NCBI RefSeq assembly: GCF_025567415.1
Contig: NZ_JAOQJV010000033.1
Location: forward strand, 1-5,221
Direction: 5' to 3'
Length of the DNA: 5,221 nucleotides
From: Claveliimonas ammoniilytica
Lineage (GTDB): Bacteria > Bacillota > Clostridia > Lachnospirales > Lachnospiraceae
This document shows, one piece after another, positions 1-5,221 of this stretch; within the stretch, counting starts at the first letter, position 1, and every line of letters begins with the position of its first letter. The notes beneath the pieces were generated by a model. It made no database searches. It saw only the letters and a list, made by a program, of their open reading frames with translations, and was not told where the DNA came from. The translations under genes were made by a program, and so were the position numbers.

Positions 1-105
1 CTTCGCCGTCGGGGTGATTACCCTACGCATTACCTGAGGTTCATGTCAAGGCTGGCGGACGGCTTAGAAAACCTATAACGTGGTAACGTCAATCCCACGA
101 AAAAA
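1..105. other. Unassigned segment with several inverted repeats
   Basis: I recognise no gene here. The segment is visibly richer in G+C than the AT-rich DNA that follows at 107-180. GCCGTC (5-10) is complementary to GACGGC (58-63) and encloses two small hairpins: GGGT/ACCC around a GATT loop (12-23) and ACC/GGT (32-40). A further hairpin, CGTGG/CCACG, lies at 79-99 and is followed by seven A's, which is not a terminator in either direction. The + frame from base 1 stays open for 25 codons to TAA at 76-78, so it could be the last residues of a truncated protein, but a run that short is expected by chance. It could instead be the 3' part of a structured RNA or leader that begins outside the window. 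I cannot choose between these. Confidence 0.25.
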
Positions 106-135
106 ATGATTGACCCAAAAAATAAAAAATTTTGC

Positions 136-163
136 TTGCATTTTTTCGGGAATATGGTATTAT
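136..163 (+). promoter_or_regulatory. Probable promoter of the tRNA-Gly gene
   Basis: A TTGCAT -35-like hexamer (136-141) and a TATTAT -10-like hexamer (158-163) are 16 bp apart in very AT-rich DNA. They would start transcription near 170, about 15 bases before the mature tRNA. TTGCTT at 132-137 is an alternative -35 but with a 20 bp spacer. The placement suits a monocistronic tRNA unit. The assignment rests on hexamer match and position only. Confidence 0.5.
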
Positions 164-184
164 ATTTTTTGTGTTATGAAACAC

Positions 185-255
185 GCGGGTGTAGTTCAAT
201 GGTAGAACACCAGCCTTCCAAGCTGGATACGTGGGTTCGATTCCCATCACCCGCT
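185..255 (+). tRNA. tRNA-Gly, anticodon UCC
   Basis: A complete 71-nt cloverleaf is visible. The acceptor stem is GCGGGTG (185-191) with CACCCGC (248-254). The D arm carries GTTC/GAAC around AATGGTA. The anticodon stem is CCAGC/GCTGG with loop CTTCCAA, giving anticodon TCC, which reads GGA and GGG. The T arm is GTGGG/CCCAT around TTCGATT. The discriminator base is T (255), as is usual for bacterial tRNA-Gly. CCA is not encoded and must be added by the CCA-adding enzyme. The gene stands alone, with its own promoter-like sequence upstream, and a T7 run begins at its last base. It has no functional link to the operon downstream beyond adjacency. Confidence 0.97.
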
Positions 256-261
256 TTTTTT
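255..261 (+). terminator. T7 run at the end of tRNA-Gly, possible termination site
   Basis: Seven consecutive T's (255-261) begin with the discriminator base and directly follow the acceptor strand CACCCGC. No separate hairpin lies between the tRNA and the T-run. Either the folded tRNA, or its T-arm and acceptor side, takes the role of the terminator hairpin, or the transcript ends further on, for example at the dyad 317-356. The T-run is seen; its role in termination is inferred. Confidence 0.4.
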
Positions 262-316
262 GTTGCCCAAAAGCAGAATTCATCATGTAATTAACTTATT
301 TATTAAGAATGTATAA

Positions 317-356
317 AACACCGGCATTTAGCTTGACAGAGTTATTTGCCGGTGTT
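317..356. repeat. 10-bp inverted repeat bracketing the operon's -35 box
   Basis: AACACCGGCA (317-326) is perfectly complementary to TGCCGGTGTT (347-356), with 20 bases between the arms. The GC-rich arms stand out in very AT-rich DNA. The -35 box TTGACA (333-338) lies in the loop, and the right arm fills the spacer up to the first base of the -10 box. The two arm centres are 30 bp apart, close to three helical turns, so a dimeric or tetrameric repressor could hold both arms. It could also act as a weak terminator for transcripts from the tRNA gene, but the following TTATTAATT is a poor U-tract. Confidence 0.6.
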
Positions 357-361
357 ATTAA
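333..361 (+). promoter_or_regulatory. Sigma-A-type promoter of the marR-ABC operon
   Basis: A consensus TTGACA (-35, 333-338) is followed after exactly 17 bp by TATTAA (-10, 356-361). Transcription would start near 368, giving a leader of about 54 bases before the first ATG. This is the only strong promoter I see ahead of the three overlapping genes. It is nested in the inverted repeat 317-356 and abuts the dyad 362-381, which suggests repression, most simply by the MarR protein encoded first. Confidence 0.7.
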
Positions 362-381
362 TTATATACGTTAATATATAA
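362..381. promoter_or_regulatory. Candidate MarR operator at the transcription start
   Basis: TTATATA (362-368) and TATATAA (375-381) form a perfect 7+6+7 dyad that begins right after the -10 box and covers the predicted start site. MarR dimers typically bind 16-20 bp AT-rich palindromes in this position and repress their own operon. Because the region is almost entirely A and T, some palindromy is expected by chance, so the assignment is inferential. Confidence 0.45.
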
Positions 382-407
382 CAATGTTAAATAATTAGGT
401 AAGAACC

Positions 408-413
408 GAGGTG
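408..413 (+). promoter_or_regulatory. Ribosome binding site of the marR gene
   Basis: GAGGTG lies 8 bases before the ATG at 422 and supports that start for the regulator. Confidence 0.75.
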
Positions 414-421
414 ATAAGAAC

Positions 422-889
422 ATGGATGAATTATATGGAGAGTTTTTCAGAGCGATGCATCAGTTTCGCAAGTTAAATGTTGCGTCAATTCTGCCGGATA
501 TCAGTCAGTCGGAATTTGCGGCGATGAATGAGATTATGGATAAAGGTGAGGATGGAAAGATTACAATTTCGGAACTTGCATGTAAAAGTAAGGTGCACTC
601 TTCAGCTATTTCCAGAACTTTGCATTGTCTGGAAGAGAAAGGGTATATAGAGAGAAGTATTGATAAGAACGACCGGAGAAATATCTGCGTGGAACTTACC
701 GAAGAAGGCAAACGTGTGACCACTGAAGCCAGACAAATCATGTGTGATTATGTTAAGGCAGTTGTGGAGCATCTGGAGAACAGAGAGCTGGAACGTTTGA
801 TTGCATATATGAATAAGATATATTCTGTGGCAGAAAAGGAAATAGAGGCTAGAAAATGGAAAGACAGAAAGGGAAAAGAACATGAGTAA
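422..889 (+). CDS. MarR-family transcriptional regulator
   Basis: This encodes a 155-residue winged helix-turn-helix protein of usual MarR length, expected to bind DNA as a cytoplasmic dimer. Residues 2-20 form the first dimerisation helix. The HTH covers about 47-73 (ITISELACKSKVH then SSAISRTLHCLEEKGYI, the recognition helix). The wing follows at 77-92 with the family-typical DKNDRR (81-86) and VELTEEG. Residues 97-140 are the C-terminal dimerisation helices, and the tail is very basic (KWKDRKGK). It is the first gene of the operon and overlaps the exporter gene by 8 bases, so it probably represses its own operon and is released by a substrate of the pump. Four cysteines (54, 69, 89, 108) include one in the recognition helix, but I see no clear OhrR-type sensor arrangement. 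The start is set by GAGGTG at 408. The family is certain; the ligand is unknown. Confidence 0.93.
   Translation: MDELYGEFFRAMHQFRKLNVASILPDISQSEFAAMNEIMDKGEDGKITISELACKSKVHSSAISRTLHCLEEKGYIERSIDKNDRRNICVELTEEGKRVTTEARQIMCDYVKAVVEHLENRELERLIAYMNKIYSVAEKEIEARKWKDRKGKEHE
869..873 (+). promoter_or_regulatory. Ribosome binding site of the first ABC gene, inside marR
   Basis: AAGGG lies 8 bases before the ATG at 882, within the last codons of marR. Together with the ATGAGTAA overlap this indicates coupled translation. Confidence 0.6.
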
Positions 890-3203
890 GATAGCGAAGA
901 ATATGCTTCCATACTGGAAGTCAGTGATTATCATTCTTGCGCTGTTGGTGGTTCAGGCGATGTGTGATCTGGCACTTCCGTCGTATACTTCGGACATTAT
1001 CGATGTAGGAATTCAGAACAGCGGTGTGGAACATGTGGTGCCGGAGAAGATAACCGAAGAGGAATTGCAGACGGCGCAGTTTATTATGACAGATGATGAA
1101 GCAGATGTGTGGAAGAATCTGTATAAGGAGAAAGACGGATATTACGAATTGAAAGATCTGTCAGAGGATAAGCTGAATCAGGCAGATGAAGAACTGACGG
1201 TGCCGCTGATCATGAATTATCAGATGAGTGCGATGGAGGTGGATACGTTTAAGAAATCCATTGCTGCTCAGATGGGTATGGATGAAGCGCAGCTTGCAGA
1301 CATGTCAGTTGAGCAAATTGGTCAGATGATGCATGTGGAACTGGAGAGCTTCATGCAGGAGAAAGAAGATGATGATGGTAACACAAAGACGGTTGAATGC
1401 GTAGATGTGCGCAGTGTATTTTCTGCGATGTTGCAGAGTGGCACGATGACAAAAGATCAGCTTCTTTCTATGCGCGACGATATGGAAGATACCATTGATG
1501 CAATGGGAAGCTCACTGGTGAAATCAATGGGAGTTGCTTATGCAGTGTCTGCTGATAAGGCAGCGGGTGTGGATATTGATCAGGTACAGAAGGATTACCT
1601 TTGGATGTCCGGACTGAAAATGGTTGGCATGGCACTGTTGATGGGAGTTGTTACCGTACTGGTAGGCTTCTTTGCTTCTCGTGTGGGTGCAGGTATCGGA
1701 CGAGATCTGAGGGACAAAGTATTTAAGCGTGTTGTGAGTTTCTCCAATGCAGAGATGGACAGATTCTCAACAGCATCCCTGATCACCAGAAGTACCAATG
1801 ATATTCAGCAGATTCAGATGGTGTCTACGATGCTTCTGCGAATTGTAGCATATGCACCGATCCTTGGTATCGGCGGCGTGCTGAAGGTCATAAAGACGGG
1901 AGCAGGAATGGGCTGGGTGATCGCACTGGCGATTATTGTGATCCTTGGATATGTAATGGTATTGGTATCCGCAGCTATGCCGAAATTTAAACTGATGCAG
2001 AAACTGGTGGATAACATCAACCTGGTATCCAGAGAAATCCTGACAGGACTTTCTGTTATCCGTGCATTCGGACGAGAGAAGAAAGAGGAAGAACGTTTTG
2101 ATGATGCGAATCGGAGTCTGACTAAGACGACACTTTTTACCAACCGCATTATGACATTTATGATGCCTGGTATGATGCTGATCATGAATGTGCTTACAAT
2201 AAGCATTGTATGGGTAGGTGCACACAGAATTGACAGTGGTGATATGCAGGTAGGTGCAATGACAGCCTTTATCACTTATGCGATGATGATTGTTATGTCA
2301 TTCCTGATGCTGACAATGCTTTCTATTATGCTTCCGAGAGCAGCGGTAGCAGCAGAGCGTATTGATGAAGTCATTGTAACAGAGTCCTCTATTCATGATG
2401 CAGATCAGACGGAAGCAGTTACAGAGCGTAATGGTGTGATTCGCTTTGACCATGTGAATTTCCGCTATCCGGGAGCGGAAGAAGATGTATTGCATGATAT
2501 TGATTTTATCGCAGAACCAGGCAAGACGACGGCTATTATCGGAAGCACAGGATGCGGTAAATCTACGCTGGTGAATCTGATCCCGCGGCTCTATGATGTG
2601 ACCGGCGGTAAGATCACACTGGATGGCAAAGACATCCGTAATATTAAGATGTCAGATTTGCGTGAGGAGATTGGATTTGTGCCGCAGAAAGGAGTGTTGT
2701 TCTCTGGTACGATCGCATCTAACCTGCGGTTTGGCAAAGCAGAAGCAACAGATGAGGAGATTGCGAAGGCGGCCAAGATCGCACAGGCGACCGAGTTCAT
2801 TGAGACGAAAGATGACAGATATGACAGTGCGATTGCGCAAGGTGGAAGCAATGTGTCTGGTGGACAGAAGCAGCGTCTTGCAATCGCCAGAGCAATTGCA
2901 AAGGATCCGAAGATTTTTGTGTTTGACGACAGCTTCTCAGCGCTGGATCTGAAGACAGATGCGGCGCTTCGGAAAGCTCTTGGTGAAAATGTAAAGGACA
3001 GCACTGTGATCATTGTAGCCCAGCGGATCAGTACGATCCTGCATGCAGAACAGATATTGGTTCTGGATGATGGAGAGGTCGTAGGTAAGGGTACACATGA
3101 AGAGCTGTTGAAAACATGTGAAGTATATCAGCAGATAGCGAAGTCTCAGTTGTCTGCAAGAGAGCTTGGACTTGAAGAAAGTGAGGTGTCCGGAAATGAG
3201 TAA
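882..3203 (+). CDS. ABC exporter half-transporter, degenerate-site subunit with large extracellular loop
   Basis: The 773-residue protein fuses a six-helix membrane domain to an ATPase domain, as in MsbA-like exporters. TM1 is about 14-36, TM2 243-263, TM3 316-336, TM4 342-364, TM5 422-446 and TM6 455-480. A loop of about 200 residues (45-240), acidic and Met-rich, separates TM1 from TM2 and should lie outside the cell; it accounts for the length above the usual ~580. The ATPase domain has A-loop Tyr529, Walker A GSTGCGKST (554-562), Q-loop Gln602, signature VSGGQ (658-662), Walker B IFVFDD (678-683) and D-loop SALD (686-689). The catalytic Glu is replaced by Asp683 and the switch His by Gln714 (VAQR), so its own Walker site should hydrolyse ATP poorly. 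It overlaps its neighbours by 8 bases each and pairs with the next gene's product. Such long first subunits are common in Clostridia; the substrate is unknown. Confidence 0.95.
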   Translation: MSKIAKNMLPYWKSVIIILALLVVQAMCDLALPSYTSDIIDVGIQNSGVEHVVPEKITEEELQTAQFIMTDDEADVWKNLYKEKDGYYELKDLSEDKLNQADEELTVPLIMNYQMSAMEVDTFKKSIAAQMGMDEAQLADMSVEQIGQMMHVELESFMQEKEDDDGNTKTVECVDVRSVFSAMLQSGTMTKDQLLSMRDDMEDTIDAMGSSLVKSMGVAYAVSADKAAGVDIDQVQKDYLWMSGLKMVGMALLMGVVTVLVGFFASRVGAGIGRDLRDKVFKRVVSFSNAEMDRFSTASLITRSTNDIQQIQMVSTMLLRIVAYAPILGIGGVLKVIKTGAGMGWVIALAIIVILGYVMVLVSAAMPKFKLMQKLVDNINLVSREILTGLSVIRAFGREKKEEERFDDANRSLTKTTLFTNRIMTFMMPGMMLIMNVLTISIVWVGAHRIDSGDMQVGAMTAFITYAMMIVMSFLMLTMLSIMLPRAAVAAERIDEVIVTESSIHDADQTEAVTERNGVIRFDHVNFRYPGAEEDVLHDIDFIAEPGKTTAIIGSTGCGKSTLVNLIPRLYDVTGGKITLDGKDIRNIKMSDLREEIGFVPQKGVLFSGTIASNLRFGKAEATDEEIAKAAKIAQATEFIETKDDRYDSAIAQGGSNVSGGQKQRLAIARAIAKDPKIFVFDDSFSALDLKTDAALRKALGENVKDSTVIIVAQRISTILHAEQILVLDDGEVVGKGTHEELLKTCEVYQQIAKSQLSARELGLEESEVSGNE
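3183..3188 (+). promoter_or_regulatory. Ribosome binding site that decides the second ABC start
   Basis: GAGGTG sits 7 bases before the ATG at 3196. The open frame extends upstream to a TTG at 3166, but that codon has no comparable site and would lie 38 bases inside the previous gene. The ATG at 3196 is therefore preferred. Confidence 0.75.
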
Positions 3204-5046
3204 TAGTCAGGAACGTACACGTACGCAGCGCCGCAGAGGACCGATGGGACACGGTATGCAGCCGGGGGAGAAGCCAAAGAATCTGAAGAAATCTGTTAAG
3301 CAGCTTGCAAAATATATGGCAACATATAAGATTGGCATATTTGTTGTAATGATTTGTGCGGCATGCTCAACAGTATTTACAGTAGCTGGACCAAAGATTC
3401 TGGGTAAGGCTACAACGGCTCTTTCAGAAGGACTGATGAATAAGATACGCGGAACAGGAAGTATTGATTTTCAGAAGATTGGAATGATCCTGCTGTTTGT
3501 ACTGGTGTTGTATCTGTGCAGTGCGTTGTTCAGTTTTATTCAGGGCTGGATTATGACTGGTATCACGCAGAAGGTATGTTACAGATTGCGGAAAGAGATT
3601 TCTGAGAAGATCAACCGCATGCCGATGAAGTATTTTGAAAGCCGTACTTATGGCGAAGTCCTTTCGCGTATTACGAATGATGTAGATACACTGGGACAGG
3701 GACTTAACCAGAGTATTACCACGATCATTACGTCTGTGGCTACGCTTGTGGGTGTGCTGATCATGATGCTCAGTATTTCGCCGTTAATGACACTGATCGC
3801 ATTGATTATTCTGCCAATCTCTATGGGACTGATCGGACTGGTGATGAAGAAGTCACAGAAGTTCTTCCGTTCACAGCAGGAATATCTGGGACATATCAAT
3901 GGTCAGGTTGAAGAAGTCTATGGCGGTCATATGGTTATCAAAGCATTTAACAGAGAAGAAGCAACCATCGAAGAGTTTGAAAAGACGAATGATATTTTGT
4001 ATGATTCTGCATGGAAATCACAGTTTCTGTCAGGAATGATGCATCCGATTATGATGTTTGTCGGTAATCTGGGATATGCATGTGTCGCATTGACAGGAGG
4101 ACTTCTGGCAATCAGGGGTGTGATTACGATTGGCGATATTCAGGCGTTTATCCAGTATGTCAAGAACTTTACACAGCCGATCCAGCAGATCGCACAGGTA
4201 ATCAATATGGTGCAGTCTATGTCTGCAGCATCTGAGCGAGTATTTGAGTTCCTTGGAGAAGAAGAGGAAGTGCAGATTGCGGAACATCCGGCTGATATTG
4301 CTCAGGTAACTGGGGAGGTAAGTTTTGAACATGTGAAGTTTGGTTATAATCCGGAGCAGGTGATTATCCATGACTTCAGTGCAAAGGTTAAACCGGGACA
4401 GAAGATTGCAATTGTGGGACCTACCGGTGCTGGTAAGACAACGATGGTTAAACTGCTGATGCGTTTCTATGATGTGAACAGTGGATCCATCCGTTTGAAT
4501 GATCATGATATCAGAGATTTCAACCGGAGAGAGCTGAGGGACGCATTTGGAATGGTATTACAGGATACCTGGCTGTTTAAAGGCACAATTATGGAGAATA
4601 TCCGTTACGGACGGCTGGATGCAACGGATGAAGAGGTTATTGCGGCAGCAAAAGCAGCGAGAGCACATCATTTTATTAAGACACTGCCGGGTGGCTATCA
4701 GATGGAACTGAATGAGGATGCAAGTAATGTATCTCAGGGACAGAAGCAGCTTCTGACGATTGCGAGAGCGATACTGGCAGATAATAAGATACTGATTCTG
4801 GATGAGGCGACTTCGTCTGTAGATACCAGAACAGAGATTGAGATTCAGAAAGCGATGGATAACCTGATGAAGGGCAGGACAAGTTTTGTCATTGCACACA
4901 GATTGTCTACAATCCGGGATGCAGATCTGATCCTTGTTATGAAAGACGGAGATATTATCGAACAGGGCAATCATGAAGATCTGCTGGCAGCGGGTGGCTT
5001 CTATGCAAACCTGTATAACTCACAGTTTGAAGATGTGGTAGCTTAA
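3196..5046 (+). CDS. ABC exporter half-transporter, catalytic-site subunit
   Basis: The 616-residue protein is the second half of the heterodimeric exporter. Residues 1-36 form a hydrophilic, basic tail with RRRGPMGHGMQPGEK, an extension often seen in this clostridial family, which precedes TM1. Membrane helices are about 46-66, 94-121, 170-193, 196-217, 280-306 and 312-332, with only short external loops. The ATPase domain has A-loop Tyr384, Walker A GPTGAGKTT (408-416), Q-loop Gln456, Walker B ILILDE (532-537) with catalytic Glu537, D-loop SSVD (540-543) and switch His568 (IAHRLST). The signature is VSQGQ (512-516) instead of LSGGQ. Its intact Walker site should face the VSGGQ of the first subunit and hydrolyse ATP, while its altered signature faces the first subunit's degenerate Walker site. 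The start is ATG at 3196, overlapping the previous stop by 8 bases. The drug, lipid or peptide exported cannot be inferred. Confidence 0.95.
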   Translation: MSNSQERTRTQRRRGPMGHGMQPGEKPKNLKKSVKQLAKYMATYKIGIFVVMICAACSTVFTVAGPKILGKATTALSEGLMNKIRGTGSIDFQKIGMILLFVLVLYLCSALFSFIQGWIMTGITQKVCYRLRKEISEKINRMPMKYFESRTYGEVLSRITNDVDTLGQGLNQSITTIITSVATLVGVLIMMLSISPLMTLIALIILPISMGLIGLVMKKSQKFFRSQQEYLGHINGQVEEVYGGHMVIKAFNREEATIEEFEKTNDILYDSAWKSQFLSGMMHPIMMFVGNLGYACVALTGGLLAIRGVITIGDIQAFIQYVKNFTQPIQQIAQVINMVQSMSAASERVFEFLGEEEEVQIAEHPADIAQVTGEVSFEHVKFGYNPEQVIIHDFSAKVKPGQKIAIVGPTGAGKTTMVKLLMRFYDVNSGSIRLNDHDIRDFNRRELRDAFGMVLQDTWLFKGTIMENIRYGRLDATDEEVIAAAKAARAHHFIKTLPGGYQMELNEDASNVSQGQKQLLTIARAILADNKILILDEATSSVDTRTEIEIQKAMDNLMKGRTSFVIAHRLSTIRDADLILVMKDGDIIEQGNHEDLLAAGGFYANLYNSQFEDVVA

Positions 5047-5077
5047 AAAGTTAAATAGACATATACGATATATACAA

Positions 5078-5126
5078 AAAACCGATGGTAAAGACATTTG
5101 ATATAAATGTCTGAATCATCGGTTTT
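5078..5126 (+). terminator. Rho-independent terminator of the operon, likely bidirectional
   Basis: AAAACCGATG (5078-5087) pairs with CATCGGTTTT (5117-5126), and inside it AGACATTT (5092-5099) pairs with AAATGTCT (5105-5112) around a GATAT loop. Between the two stems, G-T and T-A can also pair, leaving a 2x2 internal loop (AA opposite GA). The T4 after CATCGG gives the + strand U-tract. The six A's at 5076-5081 would give a U-tract on the other strand, so it can also stop opposing transcription. It lies 31 bases after the ABC stop codon. Confidence 0.85.
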
Positions 5127-5134
5127 GTGATAGA

Positions 5135-5152
5135 GTGCGCCCGGCGGCGCAC
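5135..5152 (+). repeat. 7-bp hairpin at the intron 5' terminus
   Basis: GTGCGCC (5135-5141) and GGCGCAC (5146-5152) are perfectly complementary around a CGGC loop. The inner pairs probably correspond to the first stem of intron domain I. If all seven pairs form, they would also include the GUGCG end that active introns need free for tertiary contacts. Confidence 0.6.
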
Positions 5153-5221
5153 GTTTCTAGCGGGTGCAAGTCCCGAATCCGCCCGGTAGTGGGAAGGATA
5201 TAGCCGAAGGCAAGGGTGTCC
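5135..5221 (+). mobile_element. 5' end of a group II intron, probably bacterial class C (cut by window edge)
   Basis: The segment begins GTGCGCCCGGC, matching the GUGYG 5' consensus. It continues with CGGGTGCAAGTCCCG (5161-5175), which corresponds to the conserved GGGUGAGAGUCCCG hairpin of domain I. It ends with GGCAAGGGTGTCC (5209-5221), again a domain I motif. From memory, the order and spacing follow the Oceanobacillus iheyensis class C intron closely. The sequence is visibly GC-richer than the operon. It starts 8 bases after the terminator's T-run and in the same direction, which is the known target preference of class C introns. The rest of the ribozyme and any reverse transcriptase gene lie outside the window, so I cannot tell a complete mobile intron from a fragment. 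Confidence 0.85.

Noticed and set aside
52..64. GGCGGACGG resembles a stretch of 16S rRNA
   Set aside because: Only about nine bases match and the flanking sequence does not follow the 16S pattern.
79..106. CGTGG/CCACG hairpin next to an A7 run as a terminator
   Set aside because: On the + strand the hairpin is followed by A's, and on the - strand the T's precede the hairpin, so neither direction has the stem-then-U order.
89..294. Open frames on both strands across the tRNA gene
   Set aside because: Their translations (SMVEHQPSKLDTWVRFPSP on +, GIEPTYPAWKAGVLPLNYTR on -) are the well-known false peptides read through tRNA genes; the DNA is fully explained by tRNA-Gly.
317..356. Inverted repeat as one repeat of a CRISPR array
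   Set aside because: There is a single copy with no spaced repetition anywhere in the window.
1767..2275. Two long minus-strand open frames inside the first ABC gene
   Set aside because: They are rich in Cys, His and Ser in a way typical of antisense reading, lack ribosome sites, and lie wholly under a certain gene.
3166..3195. Longer second ABC protein starting at TTG 3166
   Set aside because: It adds ten residues from a rare start with no good ribosome site and a 38-base overlap; ATG 3196 has GAGGTG at proper spacing and repeats the ATGAGTAA overlap.
4030..4974. Minus-strand open frames inside the second ABC gene
   Set aside because: Same reasoning: odd composition, no start signals, and complete overlap with conserved ATPase motifs on the + strand.

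Overview
The window looks like a piece of a Firmicutes chromosome, most likely from a gut-type Clostridia lineage (Lachnospiraceae-like). This is an inference. It rests on AT-rich intergenic DNA, strong GAGGTG-type Shine-Dalgarno sites, a tRNA gene without an encoded CCA, the style of the ABC exporter pair, and a group II intron start that resembles the Oceanobacillus iheyensis class C intron. No marker gene is present to fix the genus.

Layout, all on the + strand. Bases 1-105 hold no gene I can identify; they are relatively GC-rich and carry several inverted repeats. Bases 185-255 are tRNA-Gly(UCC), with its own likely promoter just upstream and a T7 run starting at its last base. Bases 262-421 hold a well-formed sigma-A-type promoter (TTGACA, 17 bp, TATTAA) set among two dyads that are candidate operators. 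Then comes a tight three-gene operon: a MarR-family regulator (422-889), an ABC exporter half-transporter with a very large TM1-TM2 extracellular loop (882-3203), and a second half-transporter (3196-5046). Both gene junctions overlap by the same 8 bases, ATGAGTAA. A long hairpin terminator follows (5078-5126). Eight bases after its T-run, the 5' end of a group II intron begins (5135) and runs off the window.

How it works together: the two ABC proteins almost certainly form one heterodimeric type IV (ABCB/MsbA-like) exporter. Their nucleotide-binding defects are complementary. The first subunit has lost the Walker B glutamate (Asp) and the switch histidine (Gln) but keeps a near-canonical signature (VSGGQ). 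The second keeps Glu and His but has an altered signature (VSQGQ). This predicts one hydrolysing site and one degenerate site. The MarR protein is the likely local, ligand-responsive repressor, so the system probably exports a toxic or signalling small molecule. The substrate cannot be read from the sequence.

I see no wholly new system. The points most worth a second look are the ~200-residue Met- and acid-rich extracellular insertion sitting in the degenerate subunit, the promoter nested in two dyads, and the intron start next to the operon's terminator.
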